In this document: positions 53,395 through 62,030 of the stretch, in pieces
Position numbering within the stretch: the stretch's first letter is position 1
How the letters are laid out: every line of letters starts with the position of its first letter
Assembly: GCA_965279355.1 (NCBI GenBank)
Contig: OZ257155.1
Location: 3,100,001-3,164,000 of the forward strand
DNA from: G965279355 sp965279355
GTDB taxonomy: Bacteria; Pseudomonadota; Alphaproteobacteria; CACIAM-22H2
Length of the DNA: 64,000 nucleotides
Direction: 5' to 3'
Notes under the pieces: model-generated
What the model saw: only the letters and a program-made list of their open reading frames with translations
Told to the model about the DNA's origin: nothing
Database searches by the model: none
Program-made: the position numbers and the translations under genes

Positions 53395-54390
53395 TTAGAG
53401 CTTCACCAAGGTTCCGGATGCGCCGGATTTCTGCGCCGCCAGTATAACATCCAGGGTCTTGCGTCCGTCATCGAGAGAGATACGCGGCGTGGCTTTGCCC
53501 CCTACGCACTCAATGAAATGAGCCGCCTGCCGATCGTAGCTCGTCACGAAATCGTCGGGCGGAAAAGTCTCGATTGTCCAGCCCCGGCGAACAGGGTCGT
53601 AAATCCTGACCTCCGGATCGATTCGATCCCAGAGCAGCGTTGCCTTGCTGCCGATCAGTTCCATATTGACCCGGGGCTTGCGACCGAGAAGATCGAAATG
53701 GGCTTCACACATCATGCCGGACTTGAACCGCATCAGCAGAACCGCGATGTCGTCGCTGCTGATCTCCAGGTCGCTGATCTTCTCGACCTGGGCGAAGACA
53801 CTTGCGATGTCGCCAAAGAGCCAGCGCAGAAGATCGATGCCGTGGCTTTCGTCAAGAAGTGCGCCGCCCCCTTCGTTCTGCTTGGCCATGTAGAAGGAGC
53901 GATAGTCCTCCCATGGGTGCCAGTCGGGCAGGTAGGTGCTGATCTCCAGTCGCGCGGAGTGGATGCGGCCCAGTTGACCGGAGTCGACGATCTGTTTCAC
54001 CCGCTCGACGGAAGGCACAAAGCGGTAGCAATAGGCGACATAGCACGCGACCTTCTTTGCCTCGACGATCTTGGCCAGCTTGTCGAGATCCGTCTGATCG
54101 GACGCAACGGGCTTTTCGATCAGGATGTGTGAGCCGGCTTCTGCGGCAGCGATCGCGACCGGTGTATGAAACGCGGTGGGCGTTGTCACATAAACGGCGT
54201 CGTATCGGCGCTTCGCCAGCGTTTCCTTCAGGTCCCCGCTCAGCGTTTTCAGACCGAGCTCGGCCTGCGCCTGTGCCCGGCGGTCTTCCCGCAGATCGAC
54301 GCCCGCAATGTCTTCAATCCCGGCGGCCTTCAGCACTCGCCCATGGCGCCGCCCAATCGAACCCAGTCCTACAATCAACGCCGACTTCAT
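53395..54390 (-). CDS. Gfo/Idh/MocA family oxidoreductase
   Basis: A 331-residue NAD(P)-dependent oxidoreductase. Rossmann ALIVGLGSIGRRHGRVL, the EKPVASDQTDLDKL motif with the conserved Lys, and the C-terminal beta-sheet domain (GGGALLDESHGIDLLRWLFGD). Start ATG 54390-54388 follows GGAG by six bases; a TTG just before extends the frame by one. Oxidoreductases of this family accompany NeuB/PtmE in legionaminic clusters; the reaction is not established. Confidence 0.85.
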   Translation of the reverse strand: MKSALIVGLGSIGRRHGRVLKAAGIEDIAGVDLREDRRAQAQAELGLKTLSGDLKETLAKRRYDAVYVTTPTAFHTPVAIAAAEAGSHILIEKPVASDQTDLDKLAKIVEAKKVACYVAYCYRFVPSVERVKQIVDSGQLGRIHSARLEISTYLPDWHPWEDYRSFYMAKQNEGGGALLDESHGIDLLRWLFGDIASVFAQVEKISDLEISSDDIAVLLMRFKSGMMCEAHFDLLGRKPRVNMELIGSKATLLWDRIDPEVRIYDPVRRGWTIETFPPDDFVTSYDRQAAHFIECVGGKATPRISLDDGRKTLDVILAAQKSGASGTLVKL

Positions 54391-54426
54391 CAATCGCTCC
54401 AGTTGGTTTGCGTAATCTCGCCCGGC

Positions 54427-55488
54427 TTATCCGTGCGATGCACGTGTGTGATCCAGCTCTGCCTTCTCGAGATCTTCGGGCCGGCCGACATCGGTCCAAT
54501 ACTCGTGGATCGGAAACAGGCCAGCCTGCAGTCCCTTTCGCTGCCCGCGCTCGAGCAGGGCGGGCATATCGATTCGCTCGCCGGGCTGAATCAAGGTCAG
54601 GAATTCAGGGGCGAGGATGTAAATACCAGCGGCCACGTAGTTCGTGATGACTGGCTTTTCGTCAATTCCAAGAAGCACGCCATCCGCACTGTGGCGCACG
54701 ACCCCGAAGGGGATGGAAACTCTGTGCTGCGCGACGGCAAGCGTGGCATCAAAGCCGTGTTGAGCGTGAAATCGTATGAAGGCCTTGAAATCCAAGTTCG
54801 TCAGGATGTCGCCATTGATAATAAGGACCGGCCCGCTAACTTCGCCTTTCAGGAACTGAAGAGCGCCTGCGGTTCCCATCGGCACGTCTTCCTGGACAAC
54901 CTTCATTGTGCTGGTGCTGGGTCGAGCGGCGATGAACGCCCGGATCTGATCCGCCAAATAGTGGACCGACAAATAAATGCTGTCGACCCCGGTTGCCTCG
55001 AGCCTCCGCAGAATGTGCTCAAGAATTGGCGCATCACCAACAGGGAGCAGCGGTTTTGGTTTACGGTTGGTCAGCTCGCCGAGCCGGGATCCGAAGCCGC
55101 CAGCCATAATAAGAGCAGAGATCGCCGTAGCGTTATCATCAGTAATGAGTGCAATGGCAGATACAAAACCGGCTGCGTCGAGGAGAGGAAGAAAAGCGCG
55201 ATGTGGATCGAGCTTGCCGAGCTTGCTGATGTTCTCCTTGTGTCGATCAATTCGCCCGGTGATCGCTTTTGCATTCATCACGCCACGGGCCGGCGCCTCA
55301 AGCGTATGGCCTTGCAGAAGGCCGCGCCGAATATCCCCATCAGTGATTAATCCCAGAAACCGCCGATTTTCATCGACAACGATCTGCACCAGGATGTCGG
55401 CGCCCGCGGTGTTGATGCGGCTCATGACGATACGCAGCGTGTCGTCAGGCCCGCATAGAAAGCGATCTATTTTTTGAAGGGTCTTCAC
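54427..55488 (-). CDS. ptmE: PtmE-like CBS-domain sugar-1-phosphate nucleotidyltransferase
   Basis: A 353-residue fusion: tandem CBS domains (about 1-115; ILVQIVVDENRRFLGLITDGDIRRGL) followed by a nucleotidyltransferase (about 122-350; LIMAGGFGSRLGELTNRKPKPLLPVGD, LIINGDILTNLDF, YWTDVGRPEDLEKAE). This order is that of PtmE, the GlcN-1-phosphate guanylyltransferase that feeds the GDP-sugar legionaminic route. CBS domains may bring nucleotide control. The start is GTG (55488-55486); no strong ribosome site. Confidence 0.83.
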   Translation of the reverse strand: MKTLQKIDRFLCGPDDTLRIVMSRINTAGADILVQIVVDENRRFLGLITDGDIRRGLLQGHTLEAPARGVMNAKAITGRIDRHKENISKLGKLDPHRAFLPLLDAAGFVSAIALITDDNATAISALIMAGGFGSRLGELTNRKPKPLLPVGDAPILEHILRRLEATGVDSIYLSVHYLADQIRAFIAARPSTSTMKVVQEDVPMGTAGALQFLKGEVSGPVLIINGDILTNLDFKAFIRFHAQHGFDATLAVAQHRVSIPFGVVRHSADGVLLGIDEKPVITNYVAAGIYILAPEFLTLIQPGERIDMPALLERGQRKGLQAGLFPIHEYWTDVGRPEDLEKAELDHTRASHG

Positions 55489-55517
55489 AGTTCTATCAGG
55501 AGCGGTGCCGCGAGCCT

Positions 55518-56531
55518 CTATTGGGCAACGTTGGCGGGGTCTATAGGCTGTAGTTTTGAGACGGATAATTTGAGGCGTTTGCCAAGGACTGTCTCAATTT
55601 TTTCGGCGGGCAAGGTAGTTGCCGGTCGTGAAAACATAAGGTCTTGCCTCGACAATACCGTTCCAGCTGCAAGATCTCGCGCCGCTATAACCCCTTTGCG
55701 GATCGGCTCTCGGATCGGAAGCTCGATTTCCGCGATGTCTTTGTAGGGTAAACCCAGCGATGATCGAATGCGAGCCGCGGCGGCTACTAGGTTCGCTAGC
55801 TCATCGGGTTCAAAAGACAACTGATGATCGCGGAAATCCCGGCCGTTTTTGCGATCCGTTACATGGACCTCGATCAGTGGTGCGCCAATCGCCACAGCGG
55901 CAAGGCAGGCTTCAGGCCCCGCGACATGATTTGACCAGCCAACAGTCAGGCCGGTGTAGTTTGCGAGAAACGGGATGGCGCGAAGATTAGCCTGCTCGAT
56001 TGGCGTCGGATACGCGGATACGCAATGGAGGAGTGCAAGGCGGTCTTTCAACTCTGCGTCGCCGATTTCGCCTCTTACCCATCCAATGGCGCGATCAATT
56101 TCCGCCAGCGTGCCACACCCTGTTGAAAGAATGATCGGCCTTCCTGTCCTGGCTGCTGCACGAATGACCGGTTCGAAGGTCAGGTCGCCGCTGGCGATCT
56201 TGATGACAGGGCTGAGCTCAGCCAGGAGTGGAACCCAGTCCTCCGTGATAGCGGACGAGAAAAAAACTATACCACTTTCCTCGGCGGCCTTGGCTAGGCG
56301 TCGATGCGCTGCTTCGTTCAGGCTGAAACGCGTCACGCGCGCAAATCGCTCAGCATCAGAAACGCTGATAAAGCGCTCCGGCGTATAGCTTTGAAATTTT
56401 ACCGCGTCGGCGCCTGCCTTGGCGGCGGCTCTCACCAAATCGACTGCGACATCTACATTGCCTTCATGATTGACGCCAACCTCGGCAATCACTGCTACGT
56501 CGGTCGTTAGGTCCGTTCCAAAGAGTTTCAT
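55518..56531 (-). CDS. neuB: Divergent NeuB-family synthase (copy 3)
   Basis: A 337-residue NeuB homologue. Start at ATG 56531-56529 (MKLFGTDLTTDVAVIAEVG); a longer reading upstream is rejected because it would overlap AsnB 4 and lacks family residues. FQSYTPERFIS, VFFSSAITEDW and KIASGDLTF are present. The metal-site motifs are changed: GWSNHVAGPE in place of SDH-T-G and LIEVHVTD in place of IEKHFTLD; both histidines remain, the Asp and Lys do not. SAF domain at the C-terminus. Probably uses another substrate. Confidence 0.85.
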   Translation of the reverse strand: MKLFGTDLTTDVAVIAEVGVNHEGNVDVAVDLVRAAAKAGADAVKFQSYTPERFISVSDAERFARVTRFSLNEAAHRRLAKAAEESGIVFFSSAITEDWVPLLAELSPVIKIASGDLTFEPVIRAAARTGRPIILSTGCGTLAEIDRAIGWVRGEIGDAELKDRLALLHCVSAYPTPIEQANLRAIPFLANYTGLTVGWSNHVAGPEACLAAVAIGAPLIEVHVTDRKNGRDFRDHQLSFEPDELANLVAAAARIRSSLGLPYKDIAEIELPIREPIRKGVIAARDLAAGTVLSRQDLMFSRPATTLPAEKIETVLGKRLKLSVSKLQPIDPANVAQ

Positions 56532-56637
56532 AGAAGACCGACGATTAGAGGGAAAGAAAAGGCTCTCAAGCTCGCTACTAGACGATTGGCATTCTCGGTT
56601 GACTGGCTTCTGGCTAAATAATAATCGTCGATCATGG
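56532..56637. other. 106-base intergenic region with repeated heptamer, possible internal promoter
   Basis: One of the two longest gaps in the minus-strand run. It is AT-richer than its neighbours. The heptamer GACGATT occurs at 56540-56546 and 56581-56587 and its complement AATCGTC at 56623-56629, so copies two and three form a widely spaced inverted repeat. No clear -35/-10 pair was found. An operator or promoter for the genes to the left (neuB copy 3 and on) is possible but unproven. Confidence 0.25.
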
Positions 56638-58548
56638 TTAGGCACTCACGATTGAGGGCTCCGAGTAGTTCGCTCGGTTGCCAATAAGCGGAATCTGGTT
56701 GCGAACCGGATCGCCATCGATGAATATACGGAACCATTCTTCAGTATTAATCCATTGCCAGACAAAGAAGCTGTTCGTGTCGGCGCCCATGCAAAATCTG
56801 TCAAAAGCGGCCTGACAGGCGTCCGGGTTGAAAATGCCGCGCGAGGCGAAGCGATCGCTTGAAATAAGCTCCTGCACGTAAGATCGCATCGGCTCCTGTC
56901 GGAGCCAGAGGCCCTGAGGTGCTTGGATCGATCGTTTTGCAGCGGTTCTGACACCATCGTTCATTGCATCGGACATGGCTTCACGAATGATCGACTTGGT
57001 TTGTCCGTGCAGAAACAGCAGATCCGCTGGCAGCGACAGGCCGCATTCCACGAGTCGGTGATCAAGGAAGGGCAGACGTAGCTCAATGCTGTACGCCATC
57101 GACAGCCGGTCCTTCATGCGGGTGTTGCGTGGAATTTTCTCGACCTGGAGATAGCTGGCGAAAGCATCGCGGAGCGGATCGTCCGTGAGACGAGGAGGCG
57201 GTAGAGGCGCACGCCACTTTGAGAGAAATTCACTCTGCAGCAGTTCAGGTCGTACGGGTACGGTTCCGTCTATTGCCGTGACACTTTGATGCAACGCGGA
57301 CATTGCCGCTTTGCGTGCCTCGTCCGGGCCGACGCTCCAGTTGGCGCAGTAGTCCATCAGCGCGCGCTCGGCACCTGGGCGGCCATCGCGGAGTGCCAGC
57401 CCCAGATAGAGGTTATGATGATTGCGATAGCCGCCGAAGGCCTCGTCGAGCCCGGTGCCATCCTGCATAACGATGATGTCATCCTGGCGCGCCCTGGCCA
57501 TGACGGGTGCCAGCGCGCAGTTCATCAACCCGCCGATCGGGCCTTCCAGATGCCAGGTTAGAGGCCGAATATGGGCATGGCATTCGCCTGGGCTATAGCC
57601 CAGCACAGTCGAGGAGAGATTGTGATGCCCGGCGGCGGCTTCGATCCAGGGACGCTCCGTAAGGTCACCGCCAAAGTCGACCGAGATGCAGCGCACATTC
57701 GCAGACAGTTCCCCGGCCAGGTCAAGGCACGCCAGCAGTGCGGAAGAATCCAAGCCGCCGGAGAGCGAGATACCTACGGGCACATCTGCCCGCATATGAA
57801 GGCGCGCGGCATCGACGAGAAGCGCGCGAACCCTCTCTCGTGCCTCGGAAAGGCCAGGTTCCGCGCCCGCAACATGATCGACAATGTCGTACCAGCGCTG
57901 CCGTCGCAGAGGTCGTCCTGGCGAGAAGTGTGCACATTCTCCAGGAAGGAGCTGCGTGACGCCGGCAAAGAAGCTGTCTTCGGAGTCATCATAGCGCGCG
58001 TGTTCAAGATATCGGGCCCACACGGCAAGGTTCGGGCGGGGCTGCAGGCCGGCAGCCATGAGCGCCTTGACTTCACTTGCAAATAGAAGCGAGCCGCCTT
58101 CTTCCGCGAGGTAGAGCGGCTTCTGACCAAAACGGTCGCGTGCCAGAAAAGCTTCGTGCTTCTGTGAATCGTAAAAGCAGAATGCGAACATGCCATTAAG
58201 CTTGTCCAATCCCCTAGCGCCCCACTTGACGAGAGCCGCCAGAAGCACCTCGGTGTCACTATCGCTGGAAAATTCCCAGGATGAAGCGAGTTCGCTCCGA
58301 AGTTCGCGGTAATTATAAAGCTCCCCATTATAGACGATGCTAAATCGTCCATCAGGGCTCGCCATCGGTTGGCTTCCCCGGATCGAGAGATCGATGATGG
58401 AAAGCCGGCGGTGACCAAGGACGGCCCCTGGAACCCGGACAACTTGCCCACTATCCGGTCCGCGGTGCACCAAGCTGTCTGCCATGGCGGTGACCCGGCC
58501 GACGGCGGCCGGGTCCTCATTGCCGATTATGCCGGCGATGCCACACAT
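56638..58548 (-). CDS. asnB: Asparagine synthase family amidotransferase 3
   Basis: A 636-residue protein with MCGIAGI (Cys2 nucleophile), HRGPDSGQVV, VYNGELYNYRE, SDSDTEVLL, PP-loop LSGGLDSSALL. It follows the dioxygenase direction of travel, starting six bases after the PhyH gene's stop. Fourth asparagine-synthase-like protein of the locus if the cysteine-less one is counted. Substrate probably a glycan carboxylate. Confidence 0.9.
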   Translation of the reverse strand: MCGIAGIIGNEDPAAVGRVTAMADSLVHRGPDSGQVVRVPGAVLGHRRLSIIDLSIRGSQPMASPDGRFSIVYNGELYNYRELRSELASSWEFSSDSDTEVLLAALVKWGARGLDKLNGMFAFCFYDSQKHEAFLARDRFGQKPLYLAEEGGSLLFASEVKALMAAGLQPRPNLAVWARYLEHARYDDSEDSFFAGVTQLLPGECAHFSPGRPLRRQRWYDIVDHVAGAEPGLSEARERVRALLVDAARLHMRADVPVGISLSGGLDSSALLACLDLAGELSANVRCISVDFGGDLTERPWIEAAAGHHNLSSTVLGYSPGECHAHIRPLTWHLEGPIGGLMNCALAPVMARARQDDIIVMQDGTGLDEAFGGYRNHHNLYLGLALRDGRPGAERALMDYCANWSVGPDEARKAAMSALHQSVTAIDGTVPVRPELLQSEFLSKWRAPLPPPRLTDDPLRDAFASYLQVEKIPRNTRMKDRLSMAYSIELRLPFLDHRLVECGLSLPADLLFLHGQTKSIIREAMSDAMNDGVRTAAKRSIQAPQGLWLRQEPMRSYVQELISSDRFASRGIFNPDACQAAFDRFCMGADTNSFFVWQWINTEEWFRIFIDGDPVRNQIPLIGNRANYSEPSIVSA

Positions 58549-58554
58549 TAAAGT

Positions 58555-59400
58555 TTATGAGCCGCCTTTTTTGTTGGATTGGGCCTGCTTTGCGCGCTCG
58601 ATCATTATTGCGTTGTATTCGTAAAGCAGGGTGAAAGGTACATAGTCGTCCGCCATCATGCGATGGAAGCGATAGATCGCGCTAAAGCGGATGCCGGAAG
58701 AAATGTTTTCTCCGGAACGGTGGCAGGTATCCATATGCATCAGGATAACGTCCCCCTTTTTACACGTGCCATATGCCTTGGGATAAGCGGAGACCTTTTC
58801 TTGGGGGACGGCTCTTTGTTCGGACGTTATGTAGTCGCTCTTGCCGATCATTTCGGGTTTAACCAGGCCGTCCTTATGGCTGCCGACGCAGATCTGCATG
58901 GCGCCTGTCTCTTCCGTGACGTCTTGCAAGGCGACCCAATAGACCAAGCCCCGGCCACCGTCGTTAAAATTCTGCGGAAAGTAGGCATGATCCTGATGCC
59001 ACGTCAGAACATTGCGTTTGTCCTGTGGCGGATCCATACGCAACATCAGTCCAGAGTAGGAAAGGTTCTCGATCTTGTCGTCCAGAAAGGCAGCCGCTAT
59101 ATCCAGGCTGTTGGGGATCGTTATAAGCTTTAGCAATTCAATACTGCTTTGTGCGCAGTCGTAGAGGGCTCCGAATGTATTGGGGTCAGTTTTTCGCAGC
59201 TGAATCATGGCCCGGTCGAAAGCAGGGTCGTTCCACGGTGCAACAAGTCTGTCGAAGGCCGATGCGCTGGGCACGAAGTTCCTAAACAGACGATAGATAG
59301 TTGCGCGGACCTGATCGATCTCCAGATCGGTAAACACTCCGGGAATCCGAACAAATCCGTCCCGACGATATTCTTCGATCTGACTGCGCCGGACTTTCAT
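58555..59400 (-). CDS. Fe(II)/2-oxoglutarate dioxygenase, phytanoyl-CoA hydroxylase (PhyH) family
   Basis: A 281-residue enzyme. Start chosen at ATG 59400-59398 (MKVRRSQIEEYRRDGFV), the usual beginning of PhyH proteins; a 16-residue longer form would overlap the methyltransferase upstream. Iron ligands H135-x-D137 in LTWHQDHAY and H227 in MDTCHRSGE, with R238 likely binding 2-oxoglutarate. Would hydroxylate a lipid, sugar or acyl substituent. Ten bases after the methyltransferase gene. Confidence 0.82.
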   Translation of the reverse strand: MKVRRSQIEEYRRDGFVRIPGVFTDLEIDQVRATIYRLFRNFVPSASAFDRLVAPWNDPAFDRAMIQLRKTDPNTFGALYDCAQSSIELLKLITIPNSLDIAAAFLDDKIENLSYSGLMLRMDPPQDKRNVLTWHQDHAYFPQNFNDGGRGLVYWVALQDVTEETGAMQICVGSHKDGLVKPEMIGKSDYITSEQRAVPQEKVSAYPKAYGTCKKGDVILMHMDTCHRSGENISSGIRFSAIYRFHRMMADDYVPFTLLYEYNAIMIERAKQAQSNKKGGS

Positions 59401-59410
59401 CGGGTTCCGG

Positions 59411-60118
59411 TCACTTGCAGAGAATGCCAAACCGGATTCCAGAGCCACCTTCCATCAGGTGGTCAGGATCCGGAGGCATCACATATGGGATTCGGCCGAC
59501 TCTTCGTGAAAAATCGAAGAACGACGTATTACAGTCGATATTGTCGGCAATGATGACGCCGCCCTTTCGCAAGCGTTCCCAGATCGCCGAAAATTCCAGC
59601 GTCATGGTTTCCCAGGTGTGCTCGCTGTCGTGAACAAATACATCCACTTCCGATACTTCCGCCAGAACTAGCGGCAGCAGGTCCGCCGAACGTCCCAGGC
59701 GCAAGTCCCAGTGACGGCGCAACGCCGGAGGTACAGCCCAACCCGATCCGAGATTCGGGGGGAGTGTGTCGGTGAATCCGTCCGCATTGCTCGGGCCCTG
59801 CTCGAAGGTTGACGGATAATCGATCGAATAGAGTCGACCTGCCCCATTATCCGAAAGCGCCTGCAGCAAAAATGCAGAAGACAGGCCGTGTAACACACCG
59901 GTCTCAATCGAGACGCGCGCCTTGAGAGCCCGGCTCAATCCATATTGCGTGGCGCGGTACAGCCCTAGCCGCAGCACCCCATCCCAGGACTTGGTCCGGA
60001 AAAACTCAACAGGTGCCACGGCGGCCTCAAGGCCGTCCTTCAGATTCTGGTGCCGGGCCAAGGCGTTGGCAAACGACGGCAAATCAGGGAGGGAGAGCCA
60101 CGCTCCTAGTTCTTCCAA
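59411..60118 (-). CDS. Class I SAM-dependent methyltransferase (CmcI / Methyltransf_24-like)
   Basis: A 235-residue protein. SVETG-like segment VSIETGVLHGLSSAFLLQAL (SAM motif I variant), LYSIDYPST, VDVFVHDSEHTWETM and GGVIIADNID are typical of CmcI/TylF-like methyltransferases. The start is unsure: TTG at 60118-60116 has no good ribosome site, and in-frame ATT (60130) and CTG (60160) codons lie upstream; the N-terminus may be up to about 14 residues longer. Next to a carbamoyltransferase and a dioxygenase. Confidence 0.75.
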   Translation of the reverse strand: MEELGAWLSLPDLPSFANALARHQNLKDGLEAAVAPVEFFRTKSWDGVLRLGLYRATQYGLSRALKARVSIETGVLHGLSSAFLLQALSDNGAGRLYSIDYPSTFEQGPSNADGFTDTLPPNLGSGWAVPPALRRHWDLRLGRSADLLPLVLAEVSEVDVFVHDSEHTWETMTLEFSAIWERLRKGGVIIADNIDCNTSFFDFSRRVGRIPYVMPPDPDHLMEGGSGIRFGILCK

Positions 60119-60171
60119 TCGGCAGCGAATGAACTCGCTTTGTTGAGTAAGAGAAAGCAGCGGAGTTAGTC

Positions 60172-61992
60172 CTATGTTTCGGCTTTTTCGGCGCTGGCCC
60201 GGGAAATTGCGACATCGTCGAAAATAAGAACGTCGAGTTCGGATCGCTCAAACGTGCTGATGGCATCAGCCGGGCTTTCAACTATGGCTTCGCCATGCAG
60301 GTTGAAAGAGGTGTTCATCAGGCATTCCAGGCCGCTGCGACGGCCAAAGGTGCTAAGCAAATCGTGATAGCCCGGATTGTCTTCACGGCGCAGCATCTGG
60401 GGACGGACTGTCTTGTCACCAGGGTGTGTTGCCGCCGGGATAGAACTTCTGAATTCAGGCTTGAGATCGAACGCCATCGTCATGAAAGGCGAATACAATT
60501 CCTTGGGATTGTGAATCATCCGCTCAGCCTGGGCCGCGGTCATCGACGGTGTGAACGGCATCCAGAAATCGCGATACTTGATCTTCTGGTTTATGCGGTC
60601 GACTGACTCCATGCGCCGTGGATCGGCAAGGATGGAACGATTGCCCAAAGCGCGCTGACCGAACTCCATGCGACCGGAAAAACGGGCGACGATCAATCCC
60701 TGATCGAGCCACTTGGAAACCAGCTCGGCCGCCGGCCGCGCGACGATCTGAAATTTCCGCCTTAACCCGGCGGCATCGATCGCTTTGGCGACGCTTGCCG
60801 AGTCATGCTCGGTTCCGAGATAGACATCCGGCATGCCGGCGATGGGTTGTTGTGGAGCAAGGCGGCGATGTGCCAGCCACGCGGCTCCCACGCCGATGGA
60901 CCCGTCACCGGAGACCGGTCCGGCCCAAACGCGCCTAACCCCCGGAAGTTCGGCGATCGTTTTTACAACTTTTATGTTCTGTGCAACACCGCCTGACAGG
61001 ATAACGTTATCGAGACCGTGCTCCGCACAGTTGTTCGAGATCCATTGGCTAGATATTTCTTCCAGCCAGGTCTGAATGCCCCAGGCGATGCCGTCGAACC
61101 GCTCGCAGCGCAACGCATCGCGCACCGTATAGTAGAGATCGGCGACCTTATCGTCGTTGACGATCTCGGTCCCGCATACCCGGTTGACGGTTCGGAAGAA
61201 ATCAAGAGAGCGATTACCGTGATACTCCGTGCCGTAAGGGGCAAGGCCCATCACCTTATACTCGTGCTGACCCGGCTTCATGCCGAGCAGCAGCGTCACA
61301 TAAGCGTAAAGTCGGCCGGCCTGAACGCGGTTGGATTTCCACAATTCCCGCAGCGAGCCGTCTTTTTCGACGATGCTGCTTGTCGCTGAGGAGTCGTCGC
61401 CGCCACCCTCCAGTGTCATGACAAGCGCGCGTTCCCGGTCGTAGGGCGAGGAGTAGAAGCCGTAGGCCTTGTGGCAATCCTCGTGGCGGAAAATCAGGAC
61501 CTTGTCGCGGGGGATATTCAGGTGATCGGCAATCGTCTTTTGGCGAATTTCATCACCCAGCTTTCCCCAGTCAGTCTGAGGATTGGTTCGCGCCTGTTCG
61601 AGAAACGGGTAGTAGGGGTCGTCTTTCAGGCCGGGGCCGCCGTGGTGGGAAAAATGATCGAACACCTCGAACGGCGACACGGAGCGGCCTTCCAGCAACA
61701 CAGGCTTCCAATAGATGTCGCATTCTTTGACCCAGTCATCGACTGAGAATTTGGCGTGCTTGTTATAGAGAATCTGCCAGATCCAATCGCTCTTCGCCGC
61801 GAAAGCGACCGCATCGATTTCAGATGCGGGAATCCCCGTCATCTTCATGAGCGCATCGATCGCCCGTCTGGGGTAGCGCGAATCCGTCTTGACGCGAGAC
61901 AGACGCTCTTCGGCCATGACACCAAGGAGCTTTCCGTCCTTCAACAGACAGGCATGGGCTTCATGTGCTTCACTAATACCGAGAATAATCAA
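60172..61992 (-). CDS. Carbamoyltransferase, NodU/CmcH family
   Basis: A 606-residue protein that transfers carbamoyl from carbamoyl phosphate, through carbamoyl-adenylate, to a hydroxyl. N-terminal Kae1/TsaD-like domain with HEDCHKAYGFYSS (H170, H174) and MTLEGGGDDSS; C-terminal YrdC-like domain with GRMEFGQRALGNRSILADPR and LMNTSFNLHGEAIV. Full family length. The start is TTG (61992-61990) after GGAAG eight bases upstream; I found no in-frame ATG upstream. Would carbamoylate a sugar hydroxyl of the glycan. Confidence 0.88.
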   Translation of the reverse strand: MIILGISEAHEAHACLLKDGKLLGVMAEERLSRVKTDSRYPRRAIDALMKMTGIPASEIDAVAFAAKSDWIWQILYNKHAKFSVDDWVKECDIYWKPVLLEGRSVSPFEVFDHFSHHGGPGLKDDPYYPFLEQARTNPQTDWGKLGDEIRQKTIADHLNIPRDKVLIFRHEDCHKAYGFYSSPYDRERALVMTLEGGGDDSSATSSIVEKDGSLRELWKSNRVQAGRLYAYVTLLLGMKPGQHEYKVMGLAPYGTEYHGNRSLDFFRTVNRVCGTEIVNDDKVADLYYTVRDALRCERFDGIAWGIQTWLEEISSQWISNNCAEHGLDNVILSGGVAQNIKVVKTIAELPGVRRVWAGPVSGDGSIGVGAAWLAHRRLAPQQPIAGMPDVYLGTEHDSASVAKAIDAAGLRRKFQIVARPAAELVSKWLDQGLIVARFSGRMEFGQRALGNRSILADPRRMESVDRINQKIKYRDFWMPFTPSMTAAQAERMIHNPKELYSPFMTMAFDLKPEFRSSIPAATHPGDKTVRPQMLRREDNPGYHDLLSTFGRRSGLECLMNTSFNLHGEAIVESPADAISTFERSELDVLIFDDVAISRASAEKAET

Positions 61993-62030
61993 AACAAGTG
62001 CTTCCGTTTCAAGAGTCGAAACTTGCCGAT

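Noticed and set aside
54166..55350. Open frame of 394 codons on the plus strand
   Set aside because: It lies antisense to the PtmE-like and oxidoreductase genes, has no family motif, and is explained by GC-rich codon use on the opposite strand.
56532..56645. Longer N-terminus for NeuB copy 3
   Set aside because: The extra 38 residues match nothing in NeuB and would overlap AsnB; the family begins at MKLFGTDLTTDVAVIAE.
56638..58548. Housekeeping asparagine synthetase
   Set aside because: With three cysteine-containing copies inside one glycan locus an amidotransferase role on sugar carboxylates is more likely, though sequence alone cannot exclude true AsnB activity.
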